Shown: positions 1-9,486, counted from the stretch's first letter. The stretch is 64,000 nt of DNA from Bradyrhizobium tropiciagri (GCF_018130545.1 NZ_JAFCKF010000007.1:62001-126000), one strand, 5' to 3'. Notes: a model not told the origin generated them from the sequence alone. Made by a program: numbers and translations.

Positions 1-63
1 GGAAGTCGTCGGCGATGGTCCGTTAGTTACCTGCCCGCCCTCAATGTTCGGGGTCATGTTCAT
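1..63 (-). CDS. 5' end of an unidentified gene running off the left edge
   Basis: An open frame of 21 codons begins with ATG at 63 and stays open to the window edge; it reads M-N-M-T-P-N-I-E-G-G. The ATG lies only two bases after the purU stop codon, so it is probably the next gene of the same operon and translationally coupled. Too little is visible to assign a family. The second Met (ATG at 57) could also be the start. Confidence 0.5.
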   Translation of the reverse strand, partial: MNMTPNIEGGQVTNGPSPTTS

Positions 64-65
64 GC

Positions 66-1040
66 TCACCGGAACACAAGGGTACGATTGCCGTTAAGGA
101 GCACCTTTCGCTCCACATGAAACTGGACGGCCCGCGCCAGGACGACGGCTTCCACATCGCGGCCGATCGCGGCGAGTTCGTCCGGCTCAAGCGCGTGATC
201 CACACGGGCAACGTCCTGCTCGATAATCGGGCCTTCGTCGAGGTCTGCTGTCACGTAATGCGCGGTTGCGCCGATCAACTTCACGCCGCGCGTGTGGGCC
301 TGGTGGTAGGGCTTTGCACCCTTGAAGCTCGGCAGGAACGAGTGATGGATGTTAATCACTCGCCCCTCAAGCGTTCTGCAGAGATCGTTGGAGAGAACCT
401 GCATATATCGCGCCAGGACTACGAGATCGATGCGCTCTTGCTCGATCAGCTCGAGGAGTCTGGCCTCCTGAACAGACTTCGTGTCGGGCGTGATCGGAAG
501 ATGATGGAACGGGATGTCGTGTGAAGCAGCCATGCGATAGAAATCGCGATGGTTCGATACGATGGCCGGGATTTCCACGTTGAGTGCGCCGCTGGCGTAA
601 CGAAACAGCAGGTCGTTTATGCAGTGACCAAACCGCGACACCATGATCAGGAGACGGGGCTTCATTTTGCAGTCGTGCAGTTGCCACGCCATGCCGTAAG
701 TGGCAGCGACCCCGGCAAAATCAGATTGGAGGTCCGACAGCGCAACCGTTTCTTGCGCCGACACCGAGACTCTCATGAAGAATGTCCCGGTGGATCGATC
801 CGAGAACTGGGCGCTGTCCAAAATGTTGCACCCGTATTCGACCAGAAAGCCCGATACAGCATGGACGATACCGATCCGATCGCTGCATGAGAACGTCAGG
901 ACGAAATCGGGTTTCGTCCCGGATGCGCGCGAAAGCTTAGTGGATCGATCGATGCCAATAGCTTCCAGACGATGGTCGGCAAACGGCGGCGGGCCATTCG
1001 GCGACACGTGAGGTTCTCCTATCGCTTCGTTCAGTGTCAT
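66..1040 (-). CDS. purU: Formyltetrahydrofolate deformylase PurU
   Basis: The enzyme hydrolyses 10-formyl-THF to formate and THF in the cytoplasm, which recycles THF when one-carbon units are in excess. An N-terminal ACT domain (about residues 45-120) precedes the formyltransferase fold (about 125-320). The catalytic signature is clear: N230-I-H232-H-S-F-L-P-S-F, then GATAH261YVT and the DLDEG segment near 266-270. The 324-residue length exceeds the usual 280-290 because about 44 residues precede the ACT domain; no Met lies between them and the domain, so the ATG at 1040 is kept, although a GTG start inside the extension is possible. It lies 60 bases downstream of a dimethylglycine/sarcosine dehydrogenase-like gene on the same strand. 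That enzyme class feeds CH2-THF, so PurU would close the demethylation route by releasing formate. Confidence 0.93.
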   Translation of the reverse strand: MTLNEAIGEPHVSPNGPPPFADHRLEAIGIDRSTKLSRASGTKPDFVLTFSCSDRIGIVHAVSGFLVEYGCNILDSAQFSDRSTGTFFMRVSVSAQETVALSDLQSDFAGVAATYGMAWQLHDCKMKPRLLIMVSRFGHCINDLLFRYASGALNVEIPAIVSNHRDFYRMAASHDIPFHHLPITPDTKSVQEARLLELIEQERIDLVVLARYMQVLSNDLCRTLEGRVINIHHSFLPSFKGAKPYHQAHTRGVKLIGATAHYVTADLDEGPIIEQDVARVDHALEPDELAAIGRDVEAVVLARAVQFHVERKVLLNGNRTLVFR

Positions 1041-1099
1041 GGTGCCGCTCGGAGCCTTGGAATAATGTAACGCGCGGATAGGATCGGCATGGATGGCCC

Positions 1100-3586
1100 C
1101 TACGAAGCTGCGGCTAGCGCAGGGGCTGGCTCTTCGCTCAGCTCCTTAACCCGCCTGTTGCCCGGATCGTAGAAGGGACGCAGCGAGACCTCCGCCGGTA
1201 CCCGCTCTCCGGCAACTTCGATCTCGTAGCCGCCACCGTTAACGAACGCCGCATCAACGTTTGCCCCGCGGTTTTCGACGTAACCCATGCCGAGGGGCTT
1301 GCCGATGGTATGCCCGAACGTGCCCGAGGTGACGCGGCCGATTAACACGCCGTCCCGCCAGATAGGCTCGTTGTGGTAGATAAGCTTGTCGGAGTGGCTC
1401 AGGGCAATTTGAACAAGTCGACGCTTCAACCCTTCATCCTTCTGGCGTTGAAGTGCATCTCGCCCGACGAAACCACCCGCCTTCGACCAGGAAACCGCGA
1501 AACCCAATCCGGCTTCCAGCGGCGTGTCCTCGTCCGTGATGTCGTGGCCCCAATGGCGATAGCCCTTCTCCATTCGGAGGGAATTCATCGCGTGATATCC
1601 GGCGAGCCGCATCCCGACGGCCGCACCCTCCTCCTTCACTGTGTCGAAGACACCCTGCGCGAATTCTGTTGGGATATAGAGCTCCCATCCCAGTTCGCCT
1701 ACATAGGTGATGCGACTGGCACGCGCCCGCGCATAGCCGATGTCGATGAGTTGCGAAGTAGCGAATGGAAAGGCCTCGTTGGAGAGGTCCGCGTCGGTGA
1801 GGCGGGATAGTACATCTCTCGACCGTGGCCCCATCAAGCCGAGCACAGCATAGCCAGAAGTGACGTCGACCGCGACTGCACGCGCGCCGTCCGGAATATG
1901 CCGCTGGAGCCAAGCCAGATCACGGGTTTGAGTAGCGGCAGCCGTGACGATCAGAAATTGCGTTTCACCGACACGTGTAATCGTCAGATCAGCCTCGATG
2001 CCACCGCGATGGTTTAGCCATTGCGTGTAAACGATCTGGCCAACCGGCACCGAGACGTTGTTGGCGCAAACCTGGTTGAGAACGGTTTCGGCGTCTGCAC
2101 CTTCCAGGATATATTTCCCGAATGACGACTGATCGAATAGCCCAGCGGATTGACGCACTGCCTTGTGCTCGTCGGCAGAAAATTCGAACCAGTTTTGGCG
2201 ACCGTAGCTATATTCGTAGCGAGCTTCGGTACTCGTGGGAGCATACCAATTTGGCCGTTCCCATCCCGCGAGTTCGCCGAAGCAAGCTCCTTGCGCGAGC
2301 AGACGGTCATGCAGCACGGAGCGACGGACACCGCGGGCTGTCTCTGGCTGACGGTATGGCCAATGCATCGCATAGAGTAGTCCAAGTGCCTCGACCGTGC
2401 GGTCCTTCAAATAGCGGTGGTTGCGCTGGAACGGCATCATTCGTCGGATATCGACGTCCCATAGATCCATTGGAGGGTGACCATCGATGATCCAGTCTGC
2501 GAGCACCTTCCCAGCGCCTCCAGCAGAGCTGATGCCGATCGAATTGAAGCCAGCTGCAACGAAATGATTCCGTACTTCGGGGGTCTCGCCCAGCAAATAA
2601 CGGTCATCGGGCGTGAAGCTCTCCGGTCCATTGAAGAAAAGCTGGATGCCAGTTCTGGCGAGCGCCGGGACACGGCGGATCGCCGCTTCCAGTAGCGGCT
2701 CAATATGCTCGAAATCGTCAGGAAGCGTGTCGAATGAAAACGATTCGGGAATTCCGCTCATTCCCCAAGGCTTCGCCACCGGCTCGAACCAGCCCACGAG
2801 CAATTTGCCCGCATCTTCTTTGAAGTAAGTACACGCATCGGCGTCGCGGAGTACCGGCGAATGTTTCGGCAGATCGGGAACGCCTTCGGTCACGATATAA
2901 AAATGCTCCGCCGCATGCAGCGGCACGGTCGCGCCAACGGACGCGGCCAGCTGACGAGCCCACATGCCGGCGCAATTAACGACGTATTCGGCCGTGATCT
3001 CGCCGTCCGATGTTCGCACCCCCTTAGCCCGCGCATTGTCGATGATGATATCGGTGACCTTGACGTTCTCGAAAATGCGCGCGCCCCGCCGTTTGGCCGC
3101 TTTTGCGAGAGCTTGTGTCGTGTCGATGGGGTTGGTTTGGCCGTCTTTCGGCAAGTACACTGCGCCGACGAGATCGTCGGCGACCATTAATGGCCATAGC
3201 TCGCTCGCCTGCCGAGGCGTCAGGATATCGGCCTCAAGGCCGAAGCATCGCGCCATGGAGGCGCCGCGCTTCAATTCCTCAAAACGTCCCGCGTTGGACG
3301 CCAGCGCCAGCGAGCCAATCTGGCGAAAGCCCGTGGCTTGTCCAGATTCCTGCTCCAATGCACTATAGAGTTCGGCGGTATATTGCGCGAGGCGCGTCAA
3401 GTTGTACGTCGGTCGAAGCTGGCCGACCAGTCCTGCAGCATGCCAAGTTGTGCCCGAAGTCAGTTGTTTGCGCTCAAGCACTACAACGTCGGTCCATCCC
3501 CTGAGCGTCAAGTGATACGCTACGCTGCATCCCACGATGCCGCCGCCAACGATGACGACCTGGGCCTGTTTCGGCATTTCCGCCAC
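1100..3586 (-). CDS. FAD-dependent dimethylglycine/sarcosine dehydrogenase-like protein with GcvT domain
   Basis: The 828-residue protein is a typical two-part flavoprotein. A DAO-type FAD domain (about 8-375) has GGGIVG at 14-19 and W48-H49 in the segment TSGTTWHAAGL; in this family that His carries covalent FAD. A FAO_M linker and GCV_T plus GCV_T_C domains (about 430-815) bind THF. The family oxidatively demethylates N-methyl amino acids and passes the carbon to THF as CH2-THF. The start is GTG at 3586, with GGGAG about seven bases upstream; ATG at 3577 is the alternative. The gene heads an operon with purU and is divergent from an XRE-cupin regulator. The exact substrate (dimethylglycine, sarcosine or another N-methyl compound) cannot be read from the sequence. 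Confidence 0.88.
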   Translation of the reverse strand: MAEMPKQAQVVIVGGGIVGCSVAYHLTLRGWTDVVVLERKQLTSGTTWHAAGLVGQLRPTYNLTRLAQYTAELYSALEQESGQATGFRQIGSLALASNAGRFEELKRGASMARCFGLEADILTPRQASELWPLMVADDLVGAVYLPKDGQTNPIDTTQALAKAAKRRGARIFENVKVTDIIIDNARAKGVRTSDGEITAEYVVNCAGMWARQLAASVGATVPLHAAEHFYIVTEGVPDLPKHSPVLRDADACTYFKEDAGKLLVGWFEPVAKPWGMSGIPESFSFDTLPDDFEHIEPLLEAAIRRVPALARTGIQLFFNGPESFTPDDRYLLGETPEVRNHFVAAGFNSIGISSAGGAGKVLADWIIDGHPPMDLWDVDIRRMMPFQRNHRYLKDRTVEALGLLYAMHWPYRQPETARGVRRSVLHDRLLAQGACFGELAGWERPNWYAPTSTEARYEYSYGRQNWFEFSADEHKAVRQSAGLFDQSSFGKYILEGADAETVLNQVCANNVSVPVGQIVYTQWLNHRGGIEADLTITRVGETQFLIVTAAATQTRDLAWLQRHIPDGARAVAVDVTSGYAVLGLMGPRSRDVLSRLTDADLSNEAFPFATSQLIDIGYARARASRITYVGELGWELYIPTEFAQGVFDTVKEEGAAVGMRLAGYHAMNSLRMEKGYRHWGHDITDEDTPLEAGLGFAVSWSKAGGFVGRDALQRQKDEGLKRRLVQIALSHSDKLIYHNEPIWRDGVLIGRVTSGTFGHTIGKPLGMGYVENRGANVDAAFVNGGGYEIEVAGERVPAEVSLRPFYDPGNRRVKELSEEPAPALAAAS

Positions 3587-3646
3587 GTGTTCGCTCCCAC
3601 TTTCAGGACGACGTCGGTCGCCTTTTGTGAAATTCCACCATTATTT

Positions 3647-3660
3647 TTCACATTTGTGAA
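3647..3660. promoter_or_regulatory. Operator-like palindrome TTCACA-TT-TGTGAA
   Basis: Perfect 6-bp arms with a two-base spacer, 61 bases upstream of the demethylase start. Half-sites TTCAC/GTGAA recur around it (near 3626, 3667 and 3763). It resembles the second site at 3810. It is probably bound by the adjacent XRE-cupin regulator; this is inferred from position and repetition. Confidence 0.6.
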
Positions 3661-3809
3661 GTAAATTTTCACGGCAGTTCGCGATGAAACCCTGGGCAGA
3701 AGGGTCACCAGACATGCATTTTTCTTGAAAATCCTCAGGATTGAGTCGAAAACAGACGGAAATTCACTTATGGAACTGATTTTACGAATGTGGAAAATGA
3801 GCCAAAATA

Positions 3810-3823
3810 TTCACATCAGTGAA
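3810..3823. promoter_or_regulatory. Operator-like palindrome TTCAC-ATCA-GTGAA
   Basis: A dyad with 5-bp perfect arms, ending 17 bases before the ATG of the XRE-cupin regulator. This position would block its own transcription or translation initiation, which suggests autoregulation. It has the same arms as the site at 3647. Confidence 0.6.
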
Positions 3824-3840
3824 TCTCGGGACGAGACGTC

Positions 3841-4464
3841 ATGGCTGTAAGATCGTTGCGGTCATCTGACGAATGGACCGCAAAGCCGCCTCACCCTGAT
3901 CAAATCGATCCGGAAGCAGCGATCGGCGGACAGCTTCGCGATCTTCGGAAGCTTAAGAACCTCACGCTCCAGGAGGTCGCCAGGAAAGCCGATATTTCGG
4001 TTGGCTATCTCAGCCAGATCGAGCGCAATCAGTCGAAACTGCCCATCGGTGTCCTCAAGAAGCTGAGCGACGTCTTGGGCGTCCACATGAACTGGTTCTT
4101 CCAGGGCAACGCACACAGCGCCCCCGAAGAACGGGATCTGATTGTTAGGAAAGCCCACCGGCGCCGGCTGACGTTCACCGGACTTGGCATCATCGAAGAA
4201 CTCTTGTCGCCGAACCTCAGCGGCCCGCTCGAGCTGCTGATGAGTACAATCGAGCCGGGCGCTGATAGCGGTGATTACAGCCACGACGGCAGTGAGGCTG
4301 GCATTGTTATATCCGGAACGCTCGATCTCTGGGTCAACAATCAATTCTTCCGTCTGGAGGAAGGCGACAGCTTCTCATTCAGCAGCACCAATGTTCACCG
4401 TTGCGGCAATCCGGGTAAGGCTCCTACAAAAGTAGTCTGGGTGATCACTCCGCCGCACTACTAG
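3841..4464 (+). CDS. XRE-family regulator with C-terminal cupin sensor domain
   Basis: The 207-residue protein has an XRE helix-turn-helix (about 30-85, with LTLQEVARKADISVGYLSQIE) and a cupin barrel (about 135-205) that holds H148, E152 and H186 as candidate metal or ligand contacts. This is the PuuR-like architecture, whose members control amine and amino-acid catabolism and sense a small ligand in the cupin. It is divergent from the N-methyl amino acid demethylase gene and shares its intergenic region with two TTCAC-N4-GTGAA palindromes, so it probably controls that operon and itself. Its last four bases overlap the end of the convergent acyl-CoA synthetase gene. Confidence 0.9.
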   Translation: MAVRSLRSSDEWTAKPPHPDQIDPEAAIGGQLRDLRKLKNLTLQEVARKADISVGYLSQIERNQSKLPIGVLKKLSDVLGVHMNWFFQGNAHSAPEERDLIVRKAHRRRLTFTGLGIIEELLSPNLSGPLELLMSTIEPGADSGDYSHDGSEAGIVISGTLDLWVNNQFFRLEEGDSFSFSSTNVHRCGNPGKAPTKVVWVITPPHY

Positions 4465-6038
4465 GTGGGCGCACGGCGGTAAGCGTCTCGCAGTTCGCGC
4501 TTCAGTACCTTCCCAATGGCGCTGCGAGGCAAACTTTCAAGGATATCGATACCAAAGATGCGTTGTGCCTTCCCCAAGCGAGAATTCGCCCAGCCCTTCA
4601 ACTCATCCCGCGAAGGTGTAGCCCCGGCTCGGAGGACAACAAAACCAAAGGGAGTCTCTCCCCACTCCGCGCTTGGCACGGCGACGACCGCAGCGTCAAT
4701 TACGTCGGGGTGCGATAGTAACACTTCCTCGAGATCAGTGGCGTAGATATTGAAACCACCTGAGATGACCATGTCTTTCTTACGATCAGAAAGATGCAAA
4801 AAGCCATCACTGTCAAAATAGCCCATGTCTCCAGTCTTAAAGAACTCTTTGCCGGTCGCATCGCGCCAAATAATGGCCGCCGTGGCGGCCGGACGGTTAT
4901 GATACCCCTTCATCATGACGCGTCCTCGGCAGGCGATCTCTCCGATCTGGCGCTGCGGCAACTCATTCCCGTCATCATCGAGAATTCTATATTCCGCACC
5001 GAAAGCAGGCTTTCCGACCGTGTCGAGCTTATCTCTATTGGCCGTGGCATCGAGCATGCAAAGGCCACCGCCCTCTGTCATGCCGTAGATTTCAAGCAGC
5101 TTTCCCGGCCAACGCTCTACGATCTCGCGCTTAATCGTGGTGCGAAGCGGGGCTGACGTGCAACTCTTGAGTTGGAAGGAGGAAAGGTCCCGCCCAGAAA
5201 AACTAGTATCCGCTAGCAACCGCTCATACTGGACAGGTACCAGCATGGTGTGGGTGATGTGCTCGCTTTCGGCCAAGTCGAGGTAGGCCACCGTATCAAA
5301 CTTGCGCATAAGCACGATCGTCCCGCCAAGGCCCATTGTGGGAAGAAAGGCGGCAATGGTCAAATTGGAGTACAACGGGGTTGCCAACAGGGTACGACAA
5401 CCGTGGCCGTAGCCGAGAGAAGCCATAAGATCGAGGTTTGCCGTTCGCGCGGCATGGTCATGAACGATCCCCTTCGGCTCACTCGTGGTGCCTGACGAGT
5501 AAATGATGTTAAAATCCATCTCTGGCGTAATAGGCACGTCTACGGGCTTGTCGGAGGCCTTGTTCATCAGTTCTTCGTAGGACGCCCAATCTGTGGCCGC
5601 AAAATCAATAGCAACGGCCTTACCCAATGCCATCGGTGCAAGGTCGTTGGGGAATACTCCGGCGAGACTCCGATAATCGCTTGAGATGAACAATGCTTTT
5701 GCGCCGGCATCGCGAATCATGTTGATGAGCTGATCTGTGGAAGCCATAGGCGACAAGGGCACTAAGCAGCAGCCCGCGCGCAGCACGCCCAGAAAGATCT
5801 CAACATAGGCTGCGCTAGGTGAGGCAAGGATGGCAACCTTGTCCTTGTTCGGCTCAAGGCCTCGCGACAAGAGCAGATTCGCAAGCCGATTTGCTCGAGC
5901 GTTCAGCGTGCGCCAGTTGATCCTTTGGCCCTCGAAAACAACCGCCTCGCCGCTTGGTCGCAGCCTTCCGTGCTCCGCTACTCGGGCGCTGATGTCGAAA
6001 AAGGCCGGCCGATCTTGCGTCGTTGCAGCCGATGACAT
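4461..6038 (-). CDS. AMP-forming acyl-CoA synthetase
   Basis: This ANL-superfamily enzyme activates a carboxylic acid to its CoA thioester through an acyl-adenylate. The 525-residue frame carries the P-loop-like YSSGTTSEPKG at about 180-190, the YGMTEGGG motif near 320, the hinge region FKTGDMGYFDSDG with LSDRKKDMVISGG, and the C-terminal catalytic Lys in SAIGKVLKRE. ATG at 6038 (MSSAATTQ) fits the family length; an in-frame start at 6092 would add 18 unlikely residues. It converges on the XRE-cupin gene and is divergent from an IclR-type regulator 362 bases away, which is the best candidate for its control. The acid substrate is unknown. Confidence 0.88.
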   Translation of the reverse strand: MSSAATTQDRPAFFDISARVAEHGRLRPSGEAVVFEGQRINWRTLNARANRLANLLLSRGLEPNKDKVAILASPSAAYVEIFLGVLRAGCCLVPLSPMASTDQLINMIRDAGAKALFISSDYRSLAGVFPNDLAPMALGKAVAIDFAATDWASYEELMNKASDKPVDVPITPEMDFNIIYSSGTTSEPKGIVHDHAARTANLDLMASLGYGHGCRTLLATPLYSNLTIAAFLPTMGLGGTIVLMRKFDTVAYLDLAESEHITHTMLVPVQYERLLADTSFSGRDLSSFQLKSCTSAPLRTTIKREIVERWPGKLLEIYGMTEGGGLCMLDATANRDKLDTVGKPAFGAEYRILDDDGNELPQRQIGEIACRGRVMMKGYHNRPAATAAIIWRDATGKEFFKTGDMGYFDSDGFLHLSDRKKDMVISGGFNIYATDLEEVLLSHPDVIDAAVVAVPSAEWGETPFGFVVLRAGATPSRDELKGWANSRLGKAQRIFGIDILESLPRSAIGKVLKRELRDAYRRAPT

Positions 6039-6400
6039 TTGAGCTAATCCTTCCTTCAAAGTGGCGACGGATCCACACCCGATCCAGCGCAATAGAAATG
6101 TGCTGCCTCAAAGACGCGTGATGTTCTGGTACGCATGACGCGAACCCTATTCCTGTATCTTGAGCGACGGAAGAGCCAACCCTTCTTGCGGATGGCACGG
6201 GAGAGAGCGAAATTCCACTACACGAAATCCTGCTCAAGTAAGCCTCTCAACCTTCGCTAGCCTACAGTCTAAGGCGCCCGGAAGAGCGCACAAGATTACG
6301 ATGCGAAGCGCGGCCGTCCCAGTTGGACCTGGAGCTCCCGTCGTGCCAGAGGGCTGTCTCCACCGTTGCATCCGACACCAATTTGCTGTTCTTCTTCGGC
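6039..6400. other. Intergenic region between divergent synthetase and IclR genes
   Basis: These 362 bases should hold two divergent promoters. I see no gene and no convincing inverted repeat. In-frame codons continue upstream of the chosen IclR start as far as 6323, so the IclR protein could be up to 26 residues longer. Confidence 0.4.
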
Positions 6401-7240
6401 ATGAAACCGCCGAGGCGAGACGTCAACAAATCTCCGGAGGACGACCAAGTTACCCAAGCGACGAGCTATGGCCCGCCGGCCATGGGTTCCGTCAAGTCGG
6501 CAGGACGGGTACTCCGGATTCTCGAGTTCTTTGATGAAATCCAAAGGGAGGCACGGGTCTCGGAGATCGCCGAACGGCTTTCATTCCCTCAGTCTTCCAC
6601 CTCGATTCTACTGAATTGCCTCGTTGATCTTGGGTACATGGATTATCTGCCAGAGAGCCGTTGCTTCCTTCCATCGCCGCGCGTGACTTTGCTGGGCACA
6701 TGGCTAGACAAGGGGCCGATAAGAAACGGCAGCCTGATCAGGATGCTGGAGGAGATTTCCCACAAGACCGGCGATACGGTCATCGTTGCCGCCCGCAATG
6801 GAATCTTCTCGCAATATATCCACGTGCTTCAGGCGCGGTCGGCGATGCGTTTCCACATCCCGCATGGGACGCGGCGGCTGGTGGTTCGGTCAGCAACGGG
6901 TTTTGCGCTCCTAACAAAGTGCCCCGATAGCGATATACGAGCCTTATGCACCCGCACCAATGCCGAGGCGCCCGCCGGACAGGCACGCGTCGAATTCGAT
7001 CACGTACTCGAAAGCGTCCGGCAAACACGCCGCGACGGTTATTACTTCTCACCCGGTCTTGTAACAGCCGGAGCGGGCTCCATCGCTGTCCCGCTGCCGG
7101 ACGGTATCGACGGGCGCGACCGAGCCATAACCGTTGCCGTAGCTGGCATTCTCGATGACATAGCACGACGGAAGGATAGTATCGTTACATCGCTGCGCGA
7201 GCTTACGGCACGTTATCTTACTCGCGCGCCGTCAAGTTAG
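6401..7240 (+). CDS. IclR-family transcriptional regulator
   Basis: The 279-residue protein has an N-terminal winged helix (about 28-85, with ARVSEIAERLSFPQSSTS and the segment LVDLGYMDY) and the C-terminal effector domain typical of IclR, ending near YLTRAPSS. IclR proteins usually sense aromatic or small organic acids. ATG at 6401 (MKPPRRDV) is preferred because residues from the earlier in-frame start do not look like part of the family. The end of the gene overlaps the convergent acyl-CoA dehydrogenase gene by 23 bases. The divergent acyl-CoA synthetase is the likeliest target. Confidence 0.87.
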   Translation: MKPPRRDVNKSPEDDQVTQATSYGPPAMGSVKSAGRVLRILEFFDEIQREARVSEIAERLSFPQSSTSILLNCLVDLGYMDYLPESRCFLPSPRVTLLGTWLDKGPIRNGSLIRMLEEISHKTGDTVIVAARNGIFSQYIHVLQARSAMRFHIPHGTRRLVVRSATGFALLTKCPDSDIRALCTRTNAEAPAGQARVEFDHVLESVRQTRRDGYYFSPGLVTAGAGSIAVPLPDGIDGRDRAITVAVAGILDDIARRKDSIVTSLRELTARYLTRAPSS

Positions 7241-8351
7241 GCCGCGGCGGCATTCCTCCGTCTGTAAGAAGCGGCCAGAAACTTTCGCCGCCAGCGGCGC
7301 AAATCATGCTGCCGATCCTTGCCTGCCAATATGATTCCGAGCCACACTCGTCGCGCCATGCCCACAGGCGGCGTGTTGCAAAATGCAGGGGGTGCTCTTG
7401 GGTAAAGCCCATCGCGCCGTGAACCTGATGGCAAACCGCTGCGACGAGTCCTGCAGCTTCACCGCACCGGGATTTAGCAATCGCAACGGATAAGGTGTCG
7501 TCGCCCAATCGTTCAAATTCGAATAACGCATCCGCAGCCGCGGATGCGGCCGCAAAATGCCCCGCGGCGACTGCCAACATGTGCTGAACGGCCTGAAATT
7601 TTCCGATCGCGCGACCGAACTGCACCCGTTCGTTGGCATACGCCAAGGCGTAGTCCATGCAACGTTCCATGCCGCCGATCATCTGCTGAGCGCGGATCGC
7701 TGCCCCAAATGCCAATAACCCATCCGTACCAAGGTAGTCCGGAGCCAGGCGAACATTATTCGCAGCCAACTCCACACCGTCGAAGCACATCTCGTCCCGT
7801 GGCTCATAGGCAATGTTGCGGCGGGTCTTTTTCGGGAGAACCTTCGCCGGAAGCGTCCGGCAAAGGACCCCCCTGCCGCTTCCGTCTCGAGCATACAGCA
7901 GCGTGGTCGACGCCTGCATCCCCCACGGCACATTATGCGCCGTACCACGCAGCACCACGCCTCCGTCACTTGGCGTGGCGACTAAGCAATCCTGTGGATT
8001 GACCGGCGCGAGCGTCGCCGTGCCGTCCAGCGGATCACCACCGGCATCCGCCCAAAGCCGATTAGCGACTATCGTTTCCGCCAGTGGCAGCGGTACCGAA
8101 TAAAAGGCGGCGCGTCGGATGAGACTGCCTACTGTGCCGGGCGCAAGACCAACGCCGCCAGCAGCTTCCGGCACCAGGGCCAGCGGGAGACCGGCGTCCT
8201 CTAGCGCCTTCCAAAGTGGAGCGGGCCACTTGCCGCCGTCAGCTTCCGTCAGAAGGTTCTTGTTGACGTGTTGTTGGAACAGCCGGTCAGCCTGTTCCAA
8301 CACAATTGCGGACATCTCTTCTATCACGGGTAACCTCTCATCGTAGGCCAA
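7218..8351 (-). CDS. Acyl-CoA dehydrogenase, smaller partner-type subunit
   Basis: The FAD-dependent enzyme introduces an alpha-beta double bond into an acyl-CoA. The C-terminal helical domain is recognisable (YANERVQFGRAIGKFQAVQHM and later QVHGAMGFTQEH), while the N-terminal half is degenerate compared with its neighbour. In the family such pairs often form alpha2-beta2 dehydrogenases. The frame opens with TTG at 8351, 14 bases inside the upstream dehydrogenase gene, which points to translational coupling; ATG at 8315 is the alternative start. It is the third gene of the operon CoA-transferase, dehydrogenase, dehydrogenase. Confidence 0.85.
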   Translation of the reverse strand: MAYDERLPVIEEMSAIVLEQADRLFQQHVNKNLLTEADGGKWPAPLWKALEDAGLPLALVPEAAGGVGLAPGTVGSLIRRAAFYSVPLPLAETIVANRLWADAGGDPLDGTATLAPVNPQDCLVATPSDGGVVLRGTAHNVPWGMQASTTLLYARDGSGRGVLCRTLPAKVLPKKTRRNIAYEPRDEMCFDGVELAANNVRLAPDYLGTDGLLAFGAAIRAQQMIGGMERCMDYALAYANERVQFGRAIGKFQAVQHMLAVAAGHFAAASAAADALFEFERLGDDTLSVAIAKSRCGEAAGLVAAVCHQVHGAMGFTQEHPLHFATRRLWAWRDECGSESYWQARIGSMICAAGGESFWPLLTDGGMPPRPNLTARE

Positions 8352-9486
8352 GGCCCCGCGCGATCATCCCCCGCAGGATTTCCGGCGTGCCGCCGCGAAT
8401 CGTGAACGACGGCGCATGTAACAGAACAGTGGCAAGCGCCTGGGAATATTCGTCGTCATCATCGAGACTTGGTTCCACCGGCAACAGCTTGCGCACGATC
8501 TCCGGAATTTCGCGTTCGAAGGCGGTGCCGGCATCCTTAACGAGCGCGGCCTCCGTGACCGGGCTCTCGCCCCGCTCCAGCAGGCCCGCGACGGAGGACG
8601 ACATCCTCCGCAGCGCCGCAAAATGTGCAACCAAACGCCCGATCTCGATGGCCTGTCGCTCACTCGGCGCACGGCCGACGTTCTCGATAAGCTCAATCAA
8701 CAACCTGATATCGGACATGAAACGGTCTGGACCGGCGCGCTCGAACGCCAGTTCGCCAGTCACGCGCGTCCAGCCTTCGCCCGGTCTTCCGATCATCATG
8801 TCATCCGGCACGAAGCAATCTCGGAAGAACACTTCATTAAATTCGTGGCCTCCCGCCAGATTCAAAATCGGTCGGACTTCGATGCCGTCCGACGCCGTCT
8901 CCACAATGAATTGCGACAAGCCGGCATGACGGTCTTGGCCAGGCGCTTCGGTGCGCGCCAACACAATCAGATAATGCACTCGGTGCGCGTTAGACGTCCA
9001 GATTTTCGCGCCGTTGATCAGCCAACCGTTCTCGCACTTGTGAGCCCTGGTACGAACGGCTGCTAGATCCGATCCGGAATCCGGCTCACTCATACCGATG
9101 CCGAAATAGCATTCGCCGGCCGCGATGCGCGGCAAGATGAGCCGCCGCGCGCGTTCGCTGCCGTGTCTGAGAATCTGCGGTCCGGATTGCCGATCGGCGA
9201 TCCAGTGCGCACCGCCAGGCGCGCCCGCGACCAGCATCTCCTCGGTCACCACAAAACGCTCAAGATTGGAATATTCGCCGCCGCCATACTGGCGGGGCCA
9301 GGTCATGCCGATAAAACCAGCGGCCGCTGCGCGGCGACTAAATTCGGGATCGAAGGTTGACCACGATGTGCGGTGCGCTGCGTAACGGGCGTGCGCCCGC
9401 TCGTCGTCGAGGAAGGCTCGCACCTTTCGTCGCATCGCCTGCGCCGCGGGCGGCAGGGTCAGGGATTCGAACCTAAACGCCCGCAT
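8338..9486 (-). CDS. Acyl-CoA dehydrogenase
   Basis: The 382-residue protein is a full-length acyl-CoA dehydrogenase. It has the N-terminal helical domain, the flavin-contact segment IGMSEPDSGSDLAAVRT, KIWTSNAH in the beta domain, and a C-terminal helical domain that ends GGTPEILRGMIARGLGLR. ATG at 9486 follows GGAGGAG by six bases. It overlaps the next dehydrogenase gene and follows a class III CoA-transferase gene by 148 bases, so activation by CoA transfer followed by dehydrogenation is the likely order. The paired arrangement suggests a heteromeric enzyme with the downstream product. Confidence 0.9.
   Translation of the reverse strand: MRAFRFESLTLPPAAQAMRRKVRAFLDDERAHARYAAHRTSWSTFDPEFSRRAAAAGFIGMTWPRQYGGGEYSNLERFVVTEEMLVAGAPGGAHWIADRQSGPQILRHGSERARRLILPRIAAGECYFGIGMSEPDSGSDLAAVRTRAHKCENGWLINGAKIWTSNAHRVHYLIVLARTEAPGQDRHAGLSQFIVETASDGIEVRPILNLAGGHEFNEVFFRDCFVPDDMMIGRPGEGWTRVTGELAFERAGPDRFMSDIRLLIELIENVGRAPSERQAIEIGRLVAHFAALRRMSSSVAGLLERGESPVTEAALVKDAGTAFEREIPEIVRKLLPVEPSLDDDDEYSQALATVLLHAPSFTIRGGTPEILRGMIARGLGLR

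Noticed and set aside
117-524. Long plus-strand open frame opposite purU
   Set aside because: It is the mirror of a clearly conserved PurU frame, has no recognisable domain and follows from high GC.
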